NCBI GenBank assembly: GCA_028280445.1
Contig: JANQLU010000152.1
Coordinates: 1-64,000 of the forward strand
From: Pirellulaceae bacterium
Lineage (GTDB): Bacteria > Planctomycetota > Planctomycetia > Pirellulales > Pirellulaceae
Length of the DNA: 64,000 nt
Direction: 5' to 3'
Below, piece by piece: positions 17,312 through 25,661 of the stretch. Position 1 is the stretch's first letter, and each line of letters begins with the position of its first letter. A program made the translations under genes and the position numbers. A model generated the notes under the pieces. The model did no database searches and was not told the origin of the DNA. It saw only the letters and a program-made list of their open reading frames with translations.

Positions 17312-17643
17312 TATGACGGTTCCTCATCGGTTCGAACGGTGTTGTCGCCGCGAACCGTCAAATCTTCTTCGACCAATGTCTGGTCGTCACTTCGCAAAGT
17401 ACCTGTGCTGTGGCGAGTTGTTAGTTGCGAAGAAAACCTCTGCGTTGCTTCTTCGTCGAGCTCCCGCGGCCAGGCCATTGTCACGGCCAAAAACCAAACA
17501 CACGCTGCCGCGATTGAGATGAACACGTGGTAAAACAATCCGATTGGCAAAAAACCAAATACCAATCGATCGTCATTCCAAAACCAGAAATCATGGTGTG
17601 CAAGTAACAAGACTGCAACCAAAATCCAAACAAAATGTTTCAT
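17311..17643 (-). CDS. Small membrane protein, DUF3311-like symporter partner
   Basis: A 110-residue protein with two hydrophobic helices (about 5-20 and 28-55, the latter FGFLPIGLFYHVFISIAAAC) and a charged cytoplasmic tail (ELDEEATQRF...). This resembles the short DUF3311-type proteins encoded directly before SSS symporters. The one-base stop/start overlap with the symporter supports a joint role, possibly as an accessory subunit. The role is inferred from context. Confidence 0.75.
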   Translation of the reverse strand: MKHFVWILVAVLLLAHHDFWFWNDDRLVFGFLPIGLFYHVFISIAAACVWFLAVTMAWPRELDEEATQRFSSQLTTRHSTGTLRSDDQTLVEEDLTVRGDNTVRTDEEPS

Positions 17644-17737
17644 AGCTGAGTGCTTTCGGCAAAAACCGCAGGATGTCCAACAATTTACATGTTAAATCCG
17701 ACAGAAAACAGACCTTGACCCGTTGCAAATTACGAAA

Positions 17738-18280
17738 TCAGGTAACGACAATTTCGAGTAATTCAATTGCGGGTTCGTCGTTGCAATAAATCAAAGCCGT
17801 CCGGCCAAAGCATTTTTCCAGTTGAGGATTGCCAAAATAATCGGCCAGCTCTCGACTTGGAGTAATCTCCCAAGTTGAATCGAGTCGGACCGTTCGCAGC
17901 ACGTCGTTTTCGATCAAAATACGACCCAATGGCGTTTCTTTTTTTTGAATCCGTTGGCGGGTTGCATCGTCCAACTCATCCAGCGCCAGTCGCACGATCC
18001 CAAACTGAACAACGGTATTGTCGCTGGATCGTTTTAACAAAATTTTGCGACTGTAATGATGGTTGTCCAAGCGTTCGTCCAAAACTTCCAGATCAACCGG
18101 GCATCCATGAAATTGCTCGACAGTGACCGTCATATGGTGGTTGTGAGCCAGCAGCGTTTGATAATCTTCGGGCATCGTGCAGGGATCGATTTTTTCGATC
18201 GTACCCAATTGAGAAAGACTGTCGTAGAACAGATCCACGAGAACAGAAATGTCCGGATTCAATTTAGAGGGGCTGTTCAC
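17738..18280 (-). CDS. Chorismate-lyase / UTRA-like fold protein
   Basis: A 180-residue soluble protein starting with GTG at 18280. The central part has the pattern MTVTVEQFHGCPVDLEVLDE, then KILLKRSSDNTVVQFGIVRL, then RIQKKETPLGRILIENDVLR. The TPLGRIL element with an upstream Arg-rich strand resembles UbiC-type chorismate pyruvate-lyase (which makes 4-hydroxybenzoate) and the related UTRA fold. It ends 30 bases after the start of the spacer following the polyprenyl synthetase gene upstream, so the two may be cotranscribed. A chorismate-derived aromatic plus a polyprenyl diphosphate would be the usual substrates for quinone-type prenylation. Assignment is moderate because the similarity is by pattern only. 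Confidence 0.6.
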   Translation of the reverse strand: MNSPSKLNPDISVLVDLFYDSLSQLGTIEKIDPCTMPEDYQTLLAHNHHMTVTVEQFHGCPVDLEVLDERLDNHHYSRKILLKRSSDNTVVQFGIVRLALDELDDATRQRIQKKETPLGRILIENDVLRTVRLDSTWEITPSRELADYFGNPQLEKCFGRTALIYCNDEPAIELLEIVVT

Positions 18281-18310
18281 GTTGGATCGATTTGAAAATG
18301 ACTCTGTTTA

Positions 18311-20218
18311 TCAATTCACTATCGGTTTGATGTCTGCCATCGTCGGCTCAACAATAGCGATCGTCGGTGTGACATCGGCGGTGCGATCGAGAACTGTGTC
18401 GACGAGATAGTACATCAAATGCCGGAGCGATTCATTGTCAATTTCGTCAGCATCCGCTTCGGCGCGTTGTTGATATTTTTCGATCAACTGGTTGGCTTTT
18501 TCAAAAACTTGTGCTTCGTAATACAGATTTCGGGCTTGCCTGATCCGCAAGTCGTCCGAGAGTTCCGATTGATTGTCGACCAATGACATCAATTGTTGGC
18601 GTTGCTCGTCATTCAATCCTTCGAGCGCCAATGCCCACAATAACGTTGGGCGGCCGCCGAGCAAGTCACCGCCAGCCTGGACCTTGTTTTCAAAATCGCC
18701 TTCCCAATCTTTCAAGTCATTGAGAATCTGGAACGCGACTCCCATGTTTCTGGCAAACGATCGAATCATTTTGCGGTAGTCGTCAATCGAGCCGGCCATC
18801 CGCATGCCCACCAGGAAAGCAGCTTCGAAAGCTGGCGAAGTTTTCAACGCATAGATTTTCAAAGCGTCCAGCGGCTGCAGGTTTTTGTCTTTGGCATCAC
18901 GCCACATGAGCTCAGCCCCCTGCCCTTCGGCCAAGCGTCCGTGAGCCTCGGCGAGAATGTCGAGGACGTCCGCAACGACTTCGCCGCCAATTTTTGGAGC
19001 TTCGCGGCTGACAAGTCGGTAGCCAAGTCCGATCAAATAATCGCCGACATTGATCGCGGTAGGAACGCCAAATTTTTTGTGCAATGCCTGCTGGCCATAG
19101 CGGTATTGATCGTCATCTTCGATGTCGTCATGAACCAAAGACGCTTTGTGAAATGTTTCGACCGACATGGCGCCGCGCAAAACCGAATCGTCAATCTCTT
19201 GAACGGCGTTTTGGCCATCGGCCAGCGTTCCATTTCCGCCAGTCATTGCGTCGTAGCTGGCCAAAGTAATAAACGGTCGCGAATATTTTCCGCCTTTCGA
19301 CAAAAAGTCGTAGGCAATCGCTTCGGTCGAAGCGATCGGGTCGATCGCCGAAACGTCGTCCAACGAAATATCACTTTTCCGCTGTCGCGGCAACAACCGA
19401 TTCATCGTTTCCGATTCGAACAAATTGGCGGAGCCTCGTAGCAAATGTACGAAAGTTTTCGTGGTGCGGCTGCCCGGCGAGTACGGGACGTTGACCATCT
19501 CGCTGACCCAGTCTTCGTCCACTGACGTGTTTCTACAATCACTGGACAACAATGGCACGGCCATACACGGAATGCCGGCCAACAAAATTTTGTCGATGGC
19601 TTTTTCCAAAACATTCAAACAAGCGACACCGACAATCGCATCAACGTGGCCGCTGACAATAATCTTCAAGACAATCGGGGAACCTTCGGCAACTAACACT
19701 TTGTAGCCCAAGTCCTCGGCCTGCGTTCTAAAATCTGCAATGCTGCAGGCCCCGCAAGTTTTGCAGTCCAAACCAAATTGGTCGTAATCGGCCGGACAGC
19801 CCTGGGCATGTTTCAAACAATGCGGCAGCAGAAACAATCGGCGGTCGTAGGGAATGCTGGCGATCTGGTCTTTCCAAAACGCTGACGACAACATGACCAT
19901 CGCCCAACCGAGGTAGCCTTCGGGTTGACCTGCATCCAACAGAATCTTGCGAGCGATCGACTCCATTTCGTCTTTGGACAAAACGCGATCCCGCCCGATC
20001 CCGTCGGCAACTTCGATGCATTGTTGCCGCAGACTCAACCGCAAGTCTTTCGATTGAGGGACGTCTTTAAGATGCGCCGTTTTACGGCGACGAGTGCGCC
20101 GTCGCCGCGTGGGTTGGCTGCTGCCAACATCTATGGAGCTGGACGATGATTCGCCGTTTTCGACAACGCCGTTTACCACCAAAGCTTCTGTCGTTCCAAT
20201 ACCGTCTGATGCGCTCAA
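18311..20218 (-). CDS. DUF116-polyprenyl synthetase fusion protein
   Basis: A 635-residue fusion. The start at 20218 is a TTG without a clear ribosome site and is uncertain. Residues 1-55 are Ser- and Arg-rich (RRRRTRRRK). Residues about 60-250 form a DUF116 domain with the Cys pattern LPHCLKHAQGC...DCKTCGAC, likely binding iron-sulfur or zinc. Residues about 290-600 are an all-alpha isoprenyl diphosphate synthase with GGKYSRPFI, a first Asp-rich motif HDDIEDDD and a second motif ILNDLKDWEGD. The conserved Arg-Arg after the first motif is Tyr-Arg-Tyr, and the second motif begins Asn-Asp, so chain length or activity may be unusual. It follows the squalene-hopene cyclase gene by 42 bases and is probably in one operon with it. 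Confidence 0.87.
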   Translation of the reverse strand: MSASDGIGTTEALVVNGVVENGESSSSSIDVGSSQPTRRRRTRRRKTAHLKDVPQSKDLRLSLRQQCIEVADGIGRDRVLSKDEMESIARKILLDAGQPEGYLGWAMVMLSSAFWKDQIASIPYDRRLFLLPHCLKHAQGCPADYDQFGLDCKTCGACSIADFRTQAEDLGYKVLVAEGSPIVLKIIVSGHVDAIVGVACLNVLEKAIDKILLAGIPCMAVPLLSSDCRNTSVDEDWVSEMVNVPYSPGSRTTKTFVHLLRGSANLFESETMNRLLPRQRKSDISLDDVSAIDPIASTEAIAYDFLSKGGKYSRPFITLASYDAMTGGNGTLADGQNAVQEIDDSVLRGAMSVETFHKASLVHDDIEDDDQYRYGQQALHKKFGVPTAINVGDYLIGLGYRLVSREAPKIGGEVVADVLDILAEAHGRLAEGQGAELMWRDAKDKNLQPLDALKIYALKTSPAFEAAFLVGMRMAGSIDDYRKMIRSFARNMGVAFQILNDLKDWEGDFENKVQAGGDLLGGRPTLLWALALEGLNDEQRQQLMSLVDNQSELSDDLRIRQARNLYYEAQVFEKANQLIEKYQQRAEADADEIDNESLRHLMYYLVDTVLDRTADVTPTIAIVEPTMADIKPIVN

Positions 20219-20260
20219 GATTTATCCGTTTGGTTGTCTGACGTCGATAGTGATGATTTT

Positions 20261-22171
20261 CTACGAATTGAACGGTCCATCAGGTTCGTTCAAGCCGGGT
20301 TGAATCGTATGCCCAAGGTTTTCAATTGCGCCGAGTTGGGTCAAAGCAGCCGTCGAAAATATTTTTGGATACAGCTTTTCATAATACCACAGCTTGGCGA
20401 AGTAAAAACCGATTGGCGATGCAACGTGGTGTTTTCCCTCACAAATTGCCGAGACCATCCATTTTTTCCCAAGGTCGACACAGGCCCCAATATCCCGATC
20501 ACGAACCTGGTCAATCATTTCCGGAACCTGTTGACAGGCCAATGCCAGAACTTCGATTGCCAAAGCGGTTTCTTCGACACTGCTTTGCGAATTGTACAAA
20601 TCATTACAAGCAGAGCCGCCACCCCATCCGCCATCCGAATTCTGATGGTCAACCAGCCAAATGAAACCACGTTGTAATGCCGAAGTTCCGTTTTGCCCGA
20701 GTTCCGATTTCAATTCGATCAGTGCTCGCAAAACTTTTGCCGTTCCGTAAACCGGGTTCTCTTCGTCGGCGTGATCCTGATTACCAAACCATAACGGAAA
20801 CCAACTGCCGTCGGCATTTTGATTTTTTTCGATGTATCCAATTCCAGTTTGAATCGCTGTGTTCAAACGCCGAGATTCAAACTGGTCGCGCCAGACATAC
20901 AGACTGCGCAAAACGTGCGCCGTAATGTCAACGCCGCTGCGATCAAATGGCAACCTGCCCCAACCTCGACAAAAAGTTGGCCAGCCATGGTCGCGGTTTT
21001 GCAAATCCAGCAACCACTCGACTCCATTTTGCGCGGCGCGAACGATAGATTTTTTCTGGTCTTCAGAACAATTTTTTTTGTGCAACAAAACATTGATAGC
21101 CAACAACGCGCCGGGTGTATCGTCCGCGTCCGGAACAGCGCCACTCAAATTCGACCAACCCCATCCTCCCGGTTGAGCGCCGGTGAAAGGATGAACGTCT
21201 TCATACTGGCAACCGAGTAACCAATCCAAATCAACAGCATCATAAATTTCGCTGGCGGTTGTATGATTTTCCAGTGCGATCACCGACAGTGTTGTCACCC
21301 ACGTCGCCAAATTGGTGTCGATTGGCCAACTGCCTTCGCTACGAAACGACGTTCGAACGAACTCCAATGCTTGTTTCACTACCGCATGATCGGGCCGATC
21401 GCGATGAATCAAACTCATGGCAACAAAACATGTCAGCGGAATTGCCTCCAGATAGCCGCCGCTTTCAGGCTGCATTCGTTTGAGCACTTTGAGACTGCGA
21501 CCCACCAACAGCCGTCGCAAAACTCGAGTGATTGGGTTTCTGGGTTTGTCAGCAAAATACTTGGCTTGGCCGATGCCGACCAAGGCGGGGACGGCATAGC
21601 TGACTACTGGCATGCGAACAAATCGATACAGTGCTTGAGGCACGCAAGCTAATTCAAACGGTAAAGCGGCCACTTGTTTCCAAGGCACGATACCCGCCAT
21701 GGCACAATTGGCCAGAATCGGAACAGCGAACGTTTTGTCTTTGCCATAACGGGCTTTGAGCCCGGCAATACCGCCGTGGACATCGACAAATTTCTCGGCC
21801 CTGGCCAAGAGATCTGCAAAATCGGCAGAAGCTTCGGCTGTTTTTTGGAACAATCGAATGGCCGCTATGGACAACATCGTGGTTGAGATGTTTGAACGGC
21901 TGCGATCGGTGTCACCCCAGCCGCCGTCCTCGTTCTGCTGTGAAACCAGCCATGGAACGGCAGCCTCGAGTTGCTCACGCATCCACGGTTGAATGTCGCT
22001 CGGCTCGGCTTTTTCGAAATATAGAGAAAGCGCACTGATTGCCGTCGCTGTCGAAAGCGCCGATGAGGAAAGTTCGCCTGTCCAGTGACCGTCGGACAGC
22101 TCCGAAATCAGATCATTGCAGGCTATTTTGCAGGCTTGTTGTAAATTTTGTTCGTCGGTGACAATCGACAT
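20261..22171 (-). CDS. shc: Squalene-hopene cyclase
   Basis: A 636-residue cyclase from the ATG at 22171; a TTG four codons earlier is possible. Several QW repeats are visible (QQNEDGGWGD, QNRDHGWPTF, QNADGSWFPLW, QNSDGGWGG). The acid motif DADD at about 348-351 within VPDADDTPGALLA matches the DxDD of class II cyclases. The length matches bacterial squalene-hopene cyclase. It protonates a linear isoprenoid, normally squalene, and forms hopanoids in the membrane. No squalene synthase or hpn gene is in the window; the neighbouring prenyl synthetase fusion suggests a dedicated substrate supply. Divergent from the unknown gene at 22297. Confidence 0.92.
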   Translation of the reverse strand: MSIVTDEQNLQQACKIACNDLISELSDGHWTGELSSSALSTATAISALSLYFEKAEPSDIQPWMREQLEAAVPWLVSQQNEDGGWGDTDRSRSNISTTMLSIAAIRLFQKTAEASADFADLLARAEKFVDVHGGIAGLKARYGKDKTFAVPILANCAMAGIVPWKQVAALPFELACVPQALYRFVRMPVVSYAVPALVGIGQAKYFADKPRNPITRVLRRLLVGRSLKVLKRMQPESGGYLEAIPLTCFVAMSLIHRDRPDHAVVKQALEFVRTSFRSEGSWPIDTNLATWVTTLSVIALENHTTASEIYDAVDLDWLLGCQYEDVHPFTGAQPGGWGWSNLSGAVPDADDTPGALLAINVLLHKKNCSEDQKKSIVRAAQNGVEWLLDLQNRDHGWPTFCRGWGRLPFDRSGVDITAHVLRSLYVWRDQFESRRLNTAIQTGIGYIEKNQNADGSWFPLWFGNQDHADEENPVYGTAKVLRALIELKSELGQNGTSALQRGFIWLVDHQNSDGGWGGGSACNDLYNSQSSVEETALAIEVLALACQQVPEMIDQVRDRDIGACVDLGKKWMVSAICEGKHHVASPIGFYFAKLWYYEKLYPKIFSTAALTQLGAIENLGHTIQPGLNEPDGPFNS

Positions 22172-22296
22172 CGCTACTCGCAAATTGATAATTATCTTCC
22201 GATATTTTAGTCTTGAACGTGTAGATTTTAAAACGCTTGAGCCATTTTGACGGTTGAGTAGCGTAACGATTCAAACAAATAGGGCGAAATAACCGC

Positions 22297-23472
22297 ATGA
22301 ATGACGTGCAGGTAACACCATCGGATTTTGAGAAAATTAAAACTTTCGTTGCGGATCAGGGTACAGACGCGGCGCTGGATTATTTGGAAAAAGTGTTTTC
22401 TGAAACTGAACAATTCCATCAATTGTTCGAAGTCTTGAAAATGAAAGCTAGACGCGACAACGGATTGGCGTTGCTGTACGACGACAATTTCACCGACCTC
22501 AGCGCAGAACAGCGACAAAAATTTGACGACCAATTGCTCGACGCCTGCGCCACCGTTGGAGAAAAATTCTTTGCCAAAGGCGATGTTTCGTCAGGATGGT
22601 TTTTTATGCAACCGTTGGCCGACAAACAACGGGTTGAAACATTGCTCCGCCGCCTCGACGTTGACGAAGAAAATGTCGACGAAATCGTTCAAGTGGCTTT
22701 GGGCGAAGCGGTTGCGCCGGAGTACGGATACCAATTGGTGTTGGAACATTTTGGAACCTGTAACTCCATCACAACGTATGACTCGCAAATCAGCACGTTG
22801 CCGCAAACGGTGAAAACTGCCACGGCAGAAATGCTGGTTCGGCATCTTTACCAGGAATTGGTCCACAATATCTGTGGCCATATCGAAGACCAGGAAGGAC
22901 AAAAACCGGCAAGCCAATCGTTATCGGAATTGATCGCCGACCGAGATTGGTTGTTTGCCGGTGGTGGACATCATGTGGATACAACCCATTTAGCTTCGGT
23001 AGTCCGAATCGCGCGAAACGTTCGCGATCGGGAAGTGCTCGGTTTGGCGATCGAGTTGGCCGAATATGGTTCACGCCTCGATTCGCAGTTCCATTTTCAA
23101 GGCGACGAGCCGTTTGAAGAAATCTATCCAGACCATCTCCGGTTTTTCCGAGGATTGTTGGGTGAAGACACGAATGCGGTCGAAGCCTGGTTTCTCAAAA
23201 AATTGGCCGAGATGCCTCCTGGAATGGTCCGCAGCGTGACGGTTGAAAACCTGGTGGGTTTTTTGAATCAGGCCGGGCTCAATGATCGAGCGATCAAGGT
23301 CGCGTTGCAGGAGATCAACGATGAACATCAATCGATGGGCATTGCCCCGTCCGTGTTTGAATTGGCCGACAACGGTGAGCGATTTGAACGAATTTCGATT
23401 CATTATCAAAACGCCAACGACTTGTTAAGTTTTTCGATTGCGGAAATGTTGAAAAAAGATTTGCCCAGGTAG
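22297..23472 (+). CDS. Conserved hypothetical protein, alpha-helical
   Basis: A 391-residue soluble, acidic protein that I do not recognise. It begins MNDVQVTPSDFEKIKTFVAD and appears almost entirely helical. The middle holds a histidine-rich stretch (AGGGHHVDTTHLASVVRIAR), preceded by a Cys/His pair in VHNICGHIEDQEG, which could bind metal. There is no signal peptide or membrane segment. It is divergent from the squalene-hopene cyclase, with a 125-base shared upstream region, and is followed by repeat A2. The helical repeats suggest a TPR-like scaffold, but this is only an impression. Confidence 0.75.
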   Translation: MNDVQVTPSDFEKIKTFVADQGTDAALDYLEKVFSETEQFHQLFEVLKMKARRDNGLALLYDDNFTDLSAEQRQKFDDQLLDACATVGEKFFAKGDVSSGWFFMQPLADKQRVETLLRRLDVDEENVDEIVQVALGEAVAPEYGYQLVLEHFGTCNSITTYDSQISTLPQTVKTATAEMLVRHLYQELVHNICGHIEDQEGQKPASQSLSELIADRDWLFAGGGHHVDTTHLASVVRIARNVRDREVLGLAIELAEYGSRLDSQFHFQGDEPFEEIYPDHLRFFRGLLGEDTNAVEAWFLKKLAEMPPGMVRSVTVENLVGFLNQAGLNDRAIKVALQEINDEHQSMGIAPSVFELADNGERFERISIHYQNANDLLSFSIAEMLKKDLPR

Positions 23473-23488
23473 TTAGCGTTGAAACATT

Positions 23489-23553
23489 GTGAGCGGCAAG
23501 GCGCTAGCCGCCGGTAAAACTTCGGATACCGGCGGCTAGCGCCTTGCCGCTCA
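23489..23553. repeat. Family A palindromic repeat, copy A2
   Basis: Arms TGAGCGGCAAGGCGCTAGCC-GCCGGTA and the exact reverse complement, 27 bases each, around an 11-base loop. It lies between two convergent genes (end at 23472, end at 23658). Confidence 0.95.
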
Positions 23554-23597
23554 GTTCAGATCCGCATTTTTCTGATTTGACCAACATGCCCAGCGCA

Positions 23598-23629
23598 TAA
23601 AAAAAGCGGCCCGTCATCGAAGCCGCTTT
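23598..23629 (-). terminator. Rho-independent terminator for the Cys-rich protein gene
   Basis: Stem AAAGCGGC/GCCGCTTT around an 11-base loop, followed on the minus strand by a run of seven T (complement of 23599-23605). It is 28 bases beyond the stop of the Cys-rich gene. Confidence 0.88.
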
Positions 23630-23657
23630 GGTGTTTTCTAATTCAAAATGTTGTTGC

Positions 23658-24542
23658 TTAGTTGTTGCCAATGATGTTCGAAGTTGGCGAAACGAAAGCA
23701 CTTGGATCAACGACAGGTGCCGTTGGGTTATTGCGATAACGCAAGGTTCCATCTGATTTCGATGGTTGTGGTTTTGGTTTTGCATCCCCAGATGGTTTGG
23801 GTTCGACAGCAGGTTTTTTGCCATCGGCTGGAGTTGGTTGACCTTGAGTGGAATCACATCCGCAACCTGAATCGCAGCAACCACGACGTGACATCATTCC
23901 TCGCACGCGATCCATCAATCGTGGACGGCAGCAATCATTATTGTTGCAACCTGTGTTACAACCAGTGTCGCATCCGCAACCGCGAGATGGGCACATTGCA
24001 CGAATGCGATCCAGCAATTTGGGACGGCAACCACAATTGTCGTTGCAGCCAGTATTACAACCGGTGTCGCAGCAATCGCGAGAGAACATGCCAGCCATAC
24101 GGCCACGCAATGAAGACAACAGACCCGAGCCGCCACAGCCACAGCTTTGGTTGCAAGAATCAACGACGGGAGTTTCGCAGCATCCGCGAGAACCAAGTCG
24201 GCTGCCAAATTGCAAACGACTCAACAATCCACCGCGACAACCGCATCCGTTATCGCAACCAGTGTTGCAACCAGTGTCACAGCCGGTATTGCAGCAATGG
24301 TTGTGTCGGTGGAAAAAGCCACCGCATTTGCCGCAGCCACGCAATCGACCCATCGAGAAGCTAAAGTTAACGTTGAACAATTTGTTGTTGCATCCGCAAT
24401 TGTCTGCTGGTGTGTCACAGCATGATGGGGCGCTGTCGCAACCACAGCGGTTCATCATACGGTTGAGCAAGCCTTGTCCATAGCCATCGCTACAAAAACA
24501 AACGCTTGCGACCGCCATGGCCATCAAAAGTTTGAATTTCAT
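23658..24542 (-). CDS. Secreted Cys-rich repeat protein
   Basis: A 294-residue protein from the ATG at 24542 (AGGAG ribosome site), with a signal peptide MKFKLLMAMAVASVCFCSDG. The mature part alternates Cys clusters such as CCDTGCNTGCNDNCGCR with short Arg-rich helices (LLDRIRAMCPSRGC, LMDRVRGMMSRRGC, LLSRLQFGSRLGSRGC, LLSSLRGRMAGMFSRDC). About five such units can be seen. The last 70 residues are Pro/Lys-rich (PADGKKPAVEPKPSGDAKPK). The function is unknown. It could be a disulfide-linked structural protein of the planctomycete envelope, which is known to be Cys-rich, or a metal-binding protein. A terminator follows. An upstream hairpin-like CGTGGAAAAAAACCACG lies about 140 bases before the start. 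Confidence 0.85.
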   Translation of the reverse strand: MKFKLLMAMAVASVCFCSDGYGQGLLNRMMNRCGCDSAPSCCDTPADNCGCNNKLFNVNFSFSMGRLRGCGKCGGFFHRHNHCCNTGCDTGCNTGCDNGCGCRGGLLSRLQFGSRLGSRGCCETPVVDSCNQSCGCGGSGLLSSLRGRMAGMFSRDCCDTGCNTGCNDNCGCRPKLLDRIRAMCPSRGCGCDTGCNTGCNNNDCCRPRLMDRVRGMMSRRGCCDSGCGCDSTQGQPTPADGKKPAVEPKPSGDAKPKPQPSKSDGTLRYRNNPTAPVVDPSAFVSPTSNIIGNN

Positions 24543-25046
24543 TGAGATCATCTCCTGATACTTTTGATTCGCAGCGAAAATTCCAAACACCAGTGCTGCC
24601 GAGTTGTTTCAATCCCAAGGGAGAAAATTGCCGGTCGCCAACTAACCAACTGCTCACTCCAGCAACTGGCACCAGGCCTGATGTCGTGGTTTTTTTCCAC
24701 GCGTTCGGTAGATTAGGTTCTCTGCAAATCGGGGAAAGTCCATTTCCTCTGGCCGTCCTCCGGGCCCGAGTGAGTTCACCAATACTTACTAAAAACTTCT
24801 AGTGAACATCAAAAAATATCGACTCCACAAAAATGGGCCTTGAGATGTTCAAGCTATCATTTGGGGAATTAGTGGGTTCGGTGTTTATGGTGAGGATCGT
24901 ATCGCCAACAACGACAAACCAAAGTTTGCCAGATAGAATGATAATTCATGGTCGTTTGGATGTTTCCCATTTAAAAAATTCATCTAAGATAGAATATGAC
25001 CGTACCGAAATAAGATTAAATTCGATAGTTTTTAACATTCTCGGTG
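24543..25046. other. Intergenic region upstream of the Cys-rich gene
   Basis: No gene is supported. On the minus strand there is a small hairpin (CGTGGAAAAAAACCACG, about 24686-24702) and a GC-rich stretch near 24745-24770 that could be part of a 5' leader or small RNA. I could not match it to a known RNA family. The single open frame of 86 codons (24833-25093) runs into repeat C2 and is not believable. Confidence 0.4.
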
Positions 25047-25188
25047 GTGGTGCCATAAGTGTTAGTGACGGGACTTCGCAACCCGAAGCGTGAGCGAGGG
25101 ACCAAGATAACCTAGAAATCCACGACAATTCTGTCCCTCGCTCACGCTTCGGGTTACGATTTTTAGACTGCAACACTTATGGCACCAC
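25047..25188. repeat. Family C palindromic repeat, extended nested copy C2
   Basis: The largest C element: a 17-base perfect outer inverted repeat (GTGGTGCCATAAGTGTT, 25047-25063 and 25172-25188) encloses an inner inverted repeat (CGCAACCCGAAGCGTGAGCG... and its complement). The outer arm is partly echoed before the half copy at 28238. Confidence 0.9.
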
Positions 25189-25286
25189 TACCACATTTTC
25201 AATCAACGTGACCCCCTCCAAATGACAGGCTTGTGATCACCTGGTTTGGCGGTGTTGGTTTCAGCAACCGATAGTTTTTAGTCGAA

Positions 25287-25658
25287 ATGCAAAAAAAACA
25301 AATTCCCAATTTGATTTTTCCTGGCGTGACACTTTCGCTGCTCGTCGGTTTGATTCTGGTTTCATTTTATGGATGTGATATCAGCAATTTGCAACCGAAC
25401 CCGCCGCGGGCTCGTTTAGAGATCCATTCGAATCGCGTCAATCAAGCTGGCGCATCATCCTCGACGACTGTGCCGAAATCCAATCGAGGTATGCGAGATG
25501 GAACAACGCTGCCGCAACGTACCGTTCGCCGGCCGTCAGATACGACTTTGCCAGGTCGGTCCGGTACCACTCTCCCGTCGCGCTCCGGTACAACGTTGCC
25601 CGGTCGCTCGGGTACAACGTTGCCCGGTCGTAGCAGCACAACTTTGCCGGGTCGCTAA
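25287..25658 (+). CDS. Putative lipoprotein with 8-residue tandem repeats
   Basis: A 123-residue protein. The N-terminus (FPGVTLSLLVGLILVSFYGC) looks like a signal ending in a loose lipobox with Cys30. The C-terminal 40 residues are five perfect or near-perfect copies of the octapeptide SGTTLPGR. They are encoded by 24-base tandem units at 25536-25655 and preceded by two degenerate copies. The repeat is Thr/Arg-rich and probably disordered. The function is unknown. The following receiver-like gene starts three bases after its stop, so they are coupled. Confidence 0.75.
   Translation: MQKKQIPNLIFPGVTLSLLVGLILVSFYGCDISNLQPNPPRARLEIHSNRVNQAGASSSTTVPKSNRGMRDGTTLPQRTVRRPSDTTLPGRSGTTLPSRSGTTLPGRSGTTLPGRSSTTLPGR
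25536..25655 (+). repeat. 24-base coding minisatellite (five units)
   Basis: Five direct 24-base units encode SDTTLPGR, SGTTLPSR, SGTTLPGR, SGTTLPGR and SSTTLPGR. Unit number could vary between strains through slippage. Confidence 0.9.
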
Positions 25659-25661
25659 GCC

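Noticed and set aside
23684..24483. Plus-strand frames opposite the Cys-rich gene (226 and 211 codons)
   Set aside because: Low-complexity mirror images of the repetitive Cys-rich gene, without signals or domains.
24745..24800. Possible RNase P or other structured RNA in the Cys-rich leader
   Set aside because: GAGGAAA-like and GGGCCCGG stretches are present, but no consistent secondary structure or known RNA motif could be matched by eye.
24833..25093. 86-codon plus-strand frame
   Set aside because: It runs into palindrome C2 and ends there; no ribosome site or family signal.
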